Source: Acidobacteriaceae bacterium | GTDB taxonomy: Bacteria; Acidobacteriota; Terriglobia; Terriglobales; Acidobacteriaceae | DNA: 64,000 bases | Assembly (NCBI GenBank): GCA_028283625.1 | Contig: JAPWKG010000004.1 | Coordinates: 62,001 to 126,000 of the forward strand | Direction: 5' to 3' | Shown: positions 25,634-32,043 of the stretch, one piece after another | How the letters are laid out: the number at the start of each line of letters is the position of its first letter | Position numbering within the stretch: position 1 is the first letter of the stretch | Translations under genes and position numbers: made by a program | Notes under the pieces: model-generated | The model's database searches: none | Seen by the model: the letters and a program-made list of their open reading frames with translations, nothing else | Told to the model about the DNA's origin: nothing

Positions 25634-28600
25634 ATGGAATTTCACATCCGCCGGGATTTGCGCGACAAGCTGGAGCTTGACGACCTGTTGTTCAGCTACA
25701 CGGGCAATATTGTTTTTGCGAACGTAGCTGCAAGCCGCAAGTTGGCGGAGGGCTTGAACAAAGCGCGACAGGTGGAGAAGGAACCGGATCGCATGATTCA
25801 TGGCGGTGCGTTGTATGCCATGGGCATGATCGATGAGTTGAGCCACGCCTTGATTGCGAAGTATCGTCGTGAGGTCGATCCTGCAGTTCTGCGTGAGGCT
25901 GTGCCCTGGTTGGTAAAGCAGTTGGAGCAGAGCTCGCCAAAGGCATTGAATACTCTGCTGCTGCGCTTCACAGAACTCTTCCCCAACACGGCAATTTACC
26001 GCGGTGAGATGAGCGCTGCGGAGTGGCTGCAGGCGAATACCGAGTCCATGCCGAACCGTGAAGCGGCGTTAGAAGAGCTGCTTCTGCTCTGGCTGGCGAA
26101 TCAGAACCCAGCCTTTGCAAAGTTCAAGGATCTCTTTGGCGATGCGGAGTTGCAACGGGAAACGGTGTATCCGCAGGTCGCAGATAGCCTTCCGCTTTAC
26201 TTCAAGACGCGCCCCGCAGTTTCTCCAGAGCTTGGCTCCCTGCTGGACGTCTTGCGCGCGCCGATGATGGCTTCGCCGGACTCTCTTACAGGGCAGCTCG
26301 ATTACATCCGGACGCACTGGTCTGCGGTGTTGGGGGATGAGCTGCGGCGTGTGCTGCTCGCCATCGACACGCTGCGCGAGGAAGACCTTGCTATCTGGAT
26401 GCGCTTCAACCCTGCACGCCCTGACTGGTACAGACACGGGCAGCCCGGCAGAGGGGATGAAGGCTTCTCCGGGGATGAGTTCGTGGGGTTTGAGGACGAA
26501 TGGACCACCGATGCACAGGGGCGTCGTGTTCGACGATACGCGCAGGGCTACCAGGCTCCGCTACACGAGTACGAGGCGTTTTCTGCCGATCAGGCGTGGA
26601 TGCCCAATGTCGTCATGATCGCCAAGAGCACGTATGTGTGGCTTGAGCAGCTTTCCAAGAAGTATCAGCGGCACATTCATCGGCTTGATCAGGTTCCTGA
26701 AGAGGAGTTGTCTCTCCTTGCCGATCGAGGCATCACGGCTCTGTGGTTGATTGGCTTGTGGGAGCGTTCGGTGGCTTCGCGCACGATCAAGCACCTGCGA
26801 GGTCATAGTGATGCGGTCGCCAGCGCCTACTCGTTGAAGGATTATTCGATCTCGGCGGACCTTGGCGGCTACGAGGCATATGAGCATCTGCGCAGCGCGG
26901 CGGCTCGTTTTGGTGTGCGCCTTGCGAGCGATATGGTGCCGAACCATATGGGCATAGACTCTCCCTGGCTGATTGAAAATCCGGATGCTTTTTTGTATCG
27001 CTGGGAGTCGCCGTATCCGAGCTATACCTTCGAGGGGCCGGACCTTTCCACCGATCCGCGTGTCGAGATCAAGCTCGAAGATCATTACTACGATCAGACC
27101 GATGCTGCTGTTGTGTTTCGTCTGCGCCATTACTCGGAAAACAAGACACGCTACGTCTATCACGGCAACGATGGAACAACCTTTGCGTGGAACGATACCG
27201 CGCAGCTTGATTACTCCAAAGCCTGGGTGCGCGAGCAGGTCATGCAGGCCATTTTGCATGTAGCGCGCATGTTCCCGATCATCCGTTTTGATGCGGCTAT
27301 GGTGCTTGCAAAGCGGCATGTACAGCGGTTGTGGTTCCCACTTCCAGGGGCTGGGGGATCGATCCCATCGCGTGCTGAGAGCGCGATGAGCCAGGAAGAG
27401 TTTGATGCTCTGATGCCGCATGAGTTCTGGCGCGAAGTCGTGGACCGGGTAGCGCAGGAGGTTCCGGGAACGCTTTTGCTGGCAGAAGCGTTCTGGCTGC
27501 TTGAAGGTTACTTCGTGCGTACGCTGGGCATGCATCGCGTCTATAACTCCGCTTTCATGAATATGCTCCGCGATGAAGAGAACGCCAAATACCGTTCTTA
27601 TTTGAAGAAAACGATTGAGTTCGACCCAGACATTCTGAAGCGGTATGTGAATTTCATGTCGAACCCTGATGAGCGAACCACGATCGATCAGTTCGGTTCA
27701 GGAGACAAGTGCTTCGGCGTGGCGACGTTGCTCGCAACGTTGCCGGGCCTGCCGATGTTTGGCCATGGGCAGATTGAAGGCTATACCGAACGCTACGGCA
27801 TGGAGTTTAAGCAGGCGCGCATGGATGAGTGGCCGAATGAGGGGCTTGTCGCGCGTCACATGCATGAGATTGCTCCGCTATTGAAGCGTCGACACATCTT
27901 TGCTGAGAGCGCGAACTTTGTTCTGTACGACTTCTGGAACGAATATGGCGCGGTGGATGAAAATGTTTTTGCGTACTCCAATTGCTTTCATGGCGACCGC
28001 TCGTTGGTGCTTTACAACAACAGCTATGAAACGCGCCGAGGAACGATCCATCACTCTGCAGTCTCGATGGAAAAAGCGAGCGGAGAATTACGTCACCGTT
28101 CGTTAGCGCAGGCTCTGGATCTTGTATGGGACGATCAGCTCTTTATCGGCTATCGGGACCATGTGCGCGGGCTTGAGTATCTTCGTCGTGCAAACGATTT
28201 TCATCGTAATGGTTTTTCGCAGGAACTACGTGGATACCAGTACGTTGTACTTTTGGATTGGCGTGAACTGCGCGCAACAGAGGGGCAGCCCTGGCACGAG
28301 CTCTGTGATGCTCTGCATGGTGCAGGAGTGCACTCACTGGATGCTGCGTTGCGTAAGCTGCGTCTGCGTCCCTTGCATGATGCCCTGCATGTGGTGCTGG
28401 CGGAGTCGGCAACCCTTGCTTTGCTTGCGGAGAGCTCTGCAGCGGTGGTGTCGGAAACTCCTGTCGCTCGCGGAAGAAAGAAGCCTTCGCTGGAGCCTTC
28501 AGCGCTTCAGCAGCACGAGCAGCTCGAACGCTTTGAGCAACATGCAGAGGATTTTTACCGCGTTGCCGCAGAGTTTTTACCGGGAAACGGGAGCTCAACT

Positions 28601-29371
28601 CGATCCGCTTCCTTGACGCCGCACCTGGCCTCTGTCCTGCGTCTTCCTGCCTTGGAGCGCGAGTTCAGTGCTGCATGGCCGCCGGTCGTGCGAAATGTGA
28701 TCCCTCCGGTAGAAGCGCCGGTTGCGCAGTGGATTCCTGTGTTGGCGTGGGTGTTGCTTGCAAATCTTCCTCTGAAGGACGATGCCGCATCGGTCTTCGA
28801 TCGACTGGCGCTGCGTGAAGCGTTGGCGGAAATTTTTTCTGCTGCAGGGCTTGAAGGTGAGAGCGCTTGGAGAGCGGCTGCACGCGTTCGCGTGGCGTTA
28901 GCCTTTGAGCCAAACGCGATGACCACATCCGATTTTTGGCAGGATGGCGATGTCCGTTGGCTTGCGGGCGTGAATGTTCACGAAGAGGTGATGTATGCCA
29001 ACAAGGAAGCTTTTGAGGAGCTGCTTTGCTGGCTACAAATCACTTCGTTGGCCGTTGTGCCGGAGCTTTCCTCCAAAGCGTTGCAAAGCGTCGAGAAGCA
29101 CGTCTCTGCAACGATGAAGGCGATGGAGGTTGCGCAGTATCGCATCACTGATTTCCTTGCCCCTGCAAAAAAGAAAAGAGCCACTACTACGGCTACAAGG
29201 GAGAAGGCGTCAGCTTCAGCGAAAGCTACGTCGAAGAAAGCGATCGCTGGAAGAACTTCCGCAAGAAAGAGCGGCACGGCCAAGGGACAGCCATCACTCC
29301 CTCCGGTGAGTTCCTCGGATACGCCAGAAGCGAAGCTTTCAGAAAAGAAAAACGTCGAAAAGAAAAAGTGA
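25634..29371 (+). CDS. Large GH13 alpha-amylase-like protein with Lys/Ala-rich tail
   Basis: At 1245 residues this is far longer than a plain amylase. Residues about 1-400 are helical and not a known domain to me. The GH13 barrel follows. Region I is ASDMVPNHMG (about 430-440), region II is IRFDAAMVLAKRH with the nucleophile-type Asp (about 550), and region III is LLAEAFW with the Glu acid/base (about 615). Region IV reads NFMSNPDERT (about 672-680), so the usual His-Asp pair is Pro-Asp. Residues about 1178-1245 are an Ala/Lys/Ser/Thr-rich, probably disordered basic tail. No signal peptide is seen, so it is likely cytoplasmic, in glycogen or maltodextrin metabolism. The exact reaction is unknown. 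Confidence 0.8.
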   Translation: MEFHIRRDLRDKLELDDLLFSYTGNIVFANVAASRKLAEGLNKARQVEKEPDRMIHGGALYAMGMIDELSHALIAKYRREVDPAVLREAVPWLVKQLEQSSPKALNTLLLRFTELFPNTAIYRGEMSAAEWLQANTESMPNREAALEELLLLWLANQNPAFAKFKDLFGDAELQRETVYPQVADSLPLYFKTRPAVSPELGSLLDVLRAPMMASPDSLTGQLDYIRTHWSAVLGDELRRVLLAIDTLREEDLAIWMRFNPARPDWYRHGQPGRGDEGFSGDEFVGFEDEWTTDAQGRRVRRYAQGYQAPLHEYEAFSADQAWMPNVVMIAKSTYVWLEQLSKKYQRHIHRLDQVPEEELSLLADRGITALWLIGLWERSVASRTIKHLRGHSDAVASAYSLKDYSISADLGGYEAYEHLRSAAARFGVRLASDMVPNHMGIDSPWLIENPDAFLYRWESPYPSYTFEGPDLSTDPRVEIKLEDHYYDQTDAAVVFRLRHYSENKTRYVYHGNDGTTFAWNDTAQLDYSKAWVREQVMQAILHVARMFPIIRFDAAMVLAKRHVQRLWFPLPGAGGSIPSRAESAMSQEEFDALMPHEFWREVVDRVAQEVPGTLLLAEAFWLLEGYFVRTLGMHRVYNSAFMNMLRDEENAKYRSYLKKTIEFDPDILKRYVNFMSNPDERTTIDQFGSGDKCFGVATLLATLPGLPMFGHGQIEGYTERYGMEFKQARMDEWPNEGLVARHMHEIAPLLKRRHIFAESANFVLYDFWNEYGAVDENVFAYSNCFHGDRSLVLYNNSYETRRGTIHHSAVSMEKASGELRHRSLAQALDLVWDDQLFIGYRDHVRGLEYLRRANDFHRNGFSQELRGYQYVVLLDWRELRATEGQPWHELCDALHGAGVHSLDAALRKLRLRPLHDALHVVLAESATLALLAESSAAVVSETPVARGRKKPSLEPSALQQHEQLERFEQHAEDFYRVAAEFLPGNGSSTRSASLTPHLASVLRLPALEREFSAAWPPVVRNVIPPVEAPVAQWIPVLAWVLLANLPLKDDAASVFDRLALREALAEIFSAAGLEGESAWRAAARVRVALAFEPNAMTTSDFWQDGDVRWLAGVNVHEEVMYANKEAFEELLCWLQITSLAVVPELSSKALQSVEKHVSATMKAMEVAQYRITDFLAPAKKKRATTTATREKASASAKATSKKAIAGRTSARKSGTAKGQPSLPPVSSSDTPEAKLSEKKNVEKKK

Positions 29372-29465
29372 TCACTGTCGTTTTTTGCGCTTGTGTTGCA
29401 GGACACTCTCGGAGTTGCATTTTCTGCTGCGGTACGTGAGCGTTGGCTGGATTAGAGCGTTGTTG

Positions 29466-29517
29466 CTATGCCGCAGAGGCGAGGATGCATTGTCTGCATC
29501 CGGCCTCTGAGGCATAG
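29466..29517. terminator. Long two-step hairpin between converging genes
   Basis: CTATGCCgCAGAGGC (29466-29480) pairs with GCCTCTGaGGCATAG (29503-29517). A smaller GATGCA/TGCATC hairpin lies inside the loop. There is no good U-run on either side, so it may be a Rho-assisted terminator or a 3'-end stabilising structure. Confidence 0.45.
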
Positions 29518-29520
29518 CGG

Positions 29521-30273
29521 TTAGTCGATTGCAAAGACCGCTGAAACGGTTGCGGTGGTCTCGATCTGCCGTGGGTTGATGGCGAGCGGTTTCGTAGCGG
29601 GCGCTGCATCTGCCTTCATGGCAAAGATGCGCCCCACGGCGGCTACAGGGCGAACAGGTTCTGACTCGACGCTATTGCTTGCATTGAGTAGAACCCCGAG
29701 ATGTACGTTCAGGCCAGCAGCCATTGCCTGTGCTTGCGATTGTGCAAGCTGCAGAGCTTTTGTTGCGGCTGCTGCGTTGGCTTTGTTCGGGTCCTGCAGG
29801 CTCCAGTCGATCTGGCCGTTCTGGTTAGCTCCTGATTTTGTTGCAAGATCAAGCGTGCGTGCGCCTTCTGCCGCGGAGACGCGCACGGTCCACTGCTGCG
29901 ATACCTGCCAGGCGCGTGCGACCTTTTCGGTTGGTGAGAGCTTCTCCAGCTGATAAGGCTGAGTGGCTTGAATCTCTTCGGACTGGCTTTCAATGGAGTC
30001 CGCGGGGATGCCCGCTTTTTTGAGAGCCTCGATGATGCTGTTGGAGAGCTGCGAGCCGTTTGCGTAGGCCGTGTCCTTATCCGGCCCGTAGGCGATGTAG
30101 CCGATATGTACAGTTGCAACGTCGGCACCATTACTGACGCGTGCGGTCGCGGTAATGGAGATCGAGCGGGGAGTGGGGTCCTGTTTGAATGCTTGCTGCT
30201 GAGCCGAAAGCCGAATGGGAGCAAGGCAAAGGGCAGTGGTTGCCAGCAATAGGCAGGAGCGGGTTGGCTTCAT
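29521..30273 (-). CDS. Exported SIMPL-domain (DUF541, YggE-like) protein
   Basis: The 250-residue protein begins with a signal peptide (MKPTRSCLLLATTALCLAPI...LSAQQ). It is then filled by a SIMPL/DUF541 domain: ISITATARVSNGADVATVHIGYIA, the paired alpha/beta repeats, IESQSEEIQATQPY, and AAAATKALQLAQSQAQAMAAGL. YggE-type proteins form periplasmic oligomers of unclear function, linked in E. coli to oxidative-stress resistance. GAGGAC lies about 8 bases before ATG 30273. The 61-residue gene upstream ends only 4 bases before this start, so the two are likely one unit. Confidence 0.87.
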   Translation of the reverse strand: MKPTRSCLLLATTALCLAPIRLSAQQQAFKQDPTPRSISITATARVSNGADVATVHIGYIAYGPDKDTAYANGSQLSNSIIEALKKAGIPADSIESQSEEIQATQPYQLEKLSPTEKVARAWQVSQQWTVRVSAAEGARTLDLATKSGANQNGQIDWSLQDPNKANAAAATKALQLAQSQAQAMAAGLNVHLGVLLNASNSVESEPVRPVAAVGRIFAMKADAAPATKPLAINPRQIETTATVSAVFAID

Positions 30274-30277
30274 TGTT

Positions 30278-30463
30278 CTAGTCCTCTCGACTCGCCTGCT
30301 CGAGAATTCGGGCGAGCGTTTCCTTGTGCTTCGATTTTTGAGACGCTTGTTCCCGCGTGTTGGGAAGCACGCGTTCCGGAGGTGGAGTGCCGAGACGCTC
30401 CCGGGCGTTGGCTTTCACCGCTTTGGTTGCGGTAAAGACGGTAGGGCGTTTACGCTTCGCCAT
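30278..30463 (-). CDS. Small basic hypothetical protein (61 aa)
   Basis: ATG 30463 opens MAKRKRPTVFTATKAVKANA and ends LARILEQASRED. It is a highly charged soluble protein (rich in Lys/Arg, then Gln/Glu) with no membrane segment. A longer frame reaches 30529 but its extra start is hydrophobic, unlike the rest, and overlaps the promoter of the divergent gene. I do not recognise the family. The basic start suggests nucleic-acid or ribosome contact, which is only inference. It precedes the SIMPL gene by 4 bases. Confidence 0.6.
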   Translation of the reverse strand: MAKRKRPTVFTATKAVKANARERLGTPPPERVLPNTREQASQKSKHKETLARILEQASRED

Positions 30464-30570
30464 AGCCGCAAGGGTATAGGGAGCCTGGCTGAGCACGATA
30501 GCGAAATGTGCTCCTGAGAGTAAGCGCAAAAGCGTATTCTGAGACTTCTAGGGCAGGAGAGCGGGCCACG

Positions 30571-30921
30571 ATGAACGAAATAAACGAACGCGGTTTTTAT
30601 GATGAGAAAGTGCTTCCCAAGAAGCATGTGTTGCTGTGTCCGCACTGCCGGCAGTCGGAAGAGTATGAACTGACTTGGTTGGTTCGTCGCAAACGAGCAC
30701 GCCCGCCCCAGGGCGCGGATGCGGCGACGTTGGCTAAATTCGCCCGTGCTCAGAGTTATATGGTGCGCCGCGAGGACGTCATTGCCTGCCAAAACGTTCG
30801 CTGCCGCAAACGGTTTGAGGTTGAAGGAATTCAGTCCGTTGCTTATATGCAGGAGAGTGCGACAGGATCGATCGAAGATCGTGCGGCGCGCCTTAAAGCG
30901 GCTTTTGGGCGTAAGGTATAG
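30571..30921 (+). CDS. Small zinc-ribbon-like hypothetical protein
   Basis: I start at ATG 30571 (MNEINERGFYDEKVL), after an AGGAG about 11 bases upstream. The longer frame from 30508 would overlap the divergent gene. The 116-residue protein has CPHC (LLCPHCRQSEEYEL) and a second pair in IACQNVRCRKRFEVEG, the arrangement of a four-Cys zinc ribbon, separated by a basic, Ala-rich loop. A C-terminal helix follows. It may bind RNA, DNA or a protein partner. Family not recognised. Confidence 0.68.
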   Translation: MNEINERGFYDEKVLPKKHVLLCPHCRQSEEYELTWLVRRKRARPPQGADAATLAKFARAQSYMVRREDVIACQNVRCRKRFEVEGIQSVAYMQESATGSIEDRAARLKAAFGRKV

Positions 30922-30934
30922 AAAATAAGCACGT

Positions 30935-30952
30935 TATCTTGGGACCAAGATA
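30935..30952. promoter_or_regulatory. 18-base operator-like dyad
   Basis: TATCTTGG-GA-CCAAGATA is a perfect inverted repeat with 8-base arms and a 2-base centre, in the 197 bases between the zinc-ribbon gene and the small membrane protein gene. No U-run follows, so it looks like a dimeric regulator site rather than a terminator. The rest of this gap shows no gene. Confidence 0.4.
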
Positions 30953-31118
30953 GTTAACCCTCCCGTCAAGTGTTCCTTGAAGTGTTGGTAAGTAGTAAAC
31001 AGCGCGCCTGGCATCTGGCCGCTCTTGCTGGGGTTGGTGTATAAGAGAGGCCTGATCTGCGCCGGGCCTTCGGAACGCGGCTTGGCGGTAGCTGAAGCAC
31101 GCGAGAGGAGATTCTCCT

Positions 31119-31403
31119 ATGCCGGATACGATTGCGCCGCAGAGTGAACAAAGGTTATCGCCTGATGACGTTGCGCTGCTGGACCGTCGCAGGCGCCGCG
31201 GGCAACTTCTTCTAGTGCTTGGGTTTCAATTTGGCTTGATGGCTCTCTTTGTTTCGTTGTGGAGCGGCCAGGATCTGACCTACTCGCCCGGCTGGGTGCG
31301 TCCTATGTTTTATTGGGATGCCCTGCTGGCTCTGGCCTCTGTGTTGTGCCTCGGGTGGGGGCTGCAACTGCGTCGGGGCCTGAACGAATTTTTCTCCTAC
31401 TAA
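31119..31403 (+). CDS. Small membrane protein with two helices (94 aa)
   Basis: The product has a soluble N-terminus (MPDTIAPQSEQRLSPDDVA), an arginine-rich stop-transfer stretch (DRRRRRGQ) and two predicted membrane helices, LLLVLGFQFGLMALFVSLW and FYWDALLALASVLCLGWGL. It ends LQLRRGLNEFFSY. The positive-inside rule places both termini in the cytoplasm. AGGAG lies upstream of ATG 31119 (GAGGAGATTCTCCTATG). The family is not recognised. A strong terminator follows 23 bases after its stop. Confidence 0.7.
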   Translation: MPDTIAPQSEQRLSPDDVALLDRRRRRGQLLLVLGFQFGLMALFVSLWSGQDLTYSPGWVRPMFYWDALLALASVLCLGWGLQLRRGLNEFFSY

Positions 31404-31426
31404 AACAGTTGTCCCGAGGAAAAAAA

Positions 31427-31461
31427 GCAAACAAGCCCGCCTTGAAGGCGGGCTTGTTTGC
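31427..31461 (+). terminator. Intrinsic terminator
   Basis: GCAAACAAGCCCGCC (31427-31441) and GGCGGGCTTGTTTGC (31447-31461) form a 15-bp stem around TTGAA. An A-tract lies before it and T-rich sequence sits in the 3' arm. Confidence 0.82.
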
Positions 31462-31487
31462 TGGTGCAATAGGCGTGGGTGTGCTTT

Positions 31488-31515
31488 TTAAGAAAATTTA
31501 GCGACTTTTTCTTAA
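31488..31515. promoter_or_regulatory. AT-rich dyad upstream of Cys/His protein and TonB receptor
   Basis: TTAAGAAAA (31488-31496) and TTTTCTTAA (31507-31515) are perfect 9-base arms separated by 10 bases, about 30 bases before ATG 31544. Position and symmetry suggest an operator for the metal-like pair of genes that follows. Confidence 0.4.
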
Positions 31516-31543
31516 GGGTGCGCGTCCATATGAGTTGAACTTC

Positions 31544-31915
31544 ATGAAGCAGCAGCAATATCTCAGGGACGGTCTGGCCGCCCCGCGTACTCCGGTACAG
31601 CGGTGGCTTGCGCTTGTCTGCTTGCTGCTGGCCGCGGTTGTAGGAACGGCGCAAGCTGTTCATATCCACGGTGAGTGGCTGCCAAGCACCAAGCACACGG
31701 TGCACGAGCAGGCCACGGCTGCGCAATTGCTGGGGGGCGAAGAACGCTGCCCACTGTGCGTGGCTATGCATTCGGCGCTTCCGCCTGCGACGGTCATGTA
31801 TGTCGCGGTTGAGGTGCTCGAGCCTGCTCTGATTGCCGAGCGTGCAGAACTTGCGGGAGAGCCCCGCTGGCATTTCGCCTGGTTTAGCCGTCCTCCCCCG
31901 ACCTTCGTTCTTTAG
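31544..31915 (+). CDS. Small exported Cys/His protein, DUF2946-like
   Basis: ATG 31544 (MKQQQYLRD) is chosen over TTG 31535; the product is 123 residues. A hydrophobic segment, WLALVCLLLAAVVGTAQA, acts as signal or anchor. It is followed by VHIHGEW, several more His, and a CPLC pair (ERCPLCVAMHSALPP). The end is Pro/Phe-rich (WFSRPPPTFVL). The His and CxxC layout recalls DUF2946-type periplasmic proteins found near copper and TonB genes, but the resemblance is weak. The TonB receptor starts 128 bases downstream on the same strand, suggesting co-expression. Confidence 0.6.
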   Translation: MKQQQYLRDGLAAPRTPVQRWLALVCLLLAAVVGTAQAVHIHGEWLPSTKHTVHEQATAAQLLGGEERCPLCVAMHSALPPATVMYVAVEVLEPALIAERAELAGEPRWHFAWFSRPPPTFVL

Positions 31916-32043
31916 CGTGGAGAAGAAGCGCAGCCATTTGTTTTCAGGCTGCGGAAAAGAGCCGTCTGGCGGAGCTGCATCTTGATGCATCCCCGGTCGT
32001 GGCGGATCAGTATGTTTCTGCAAAAAAAGAACAGGAGTTCGTG

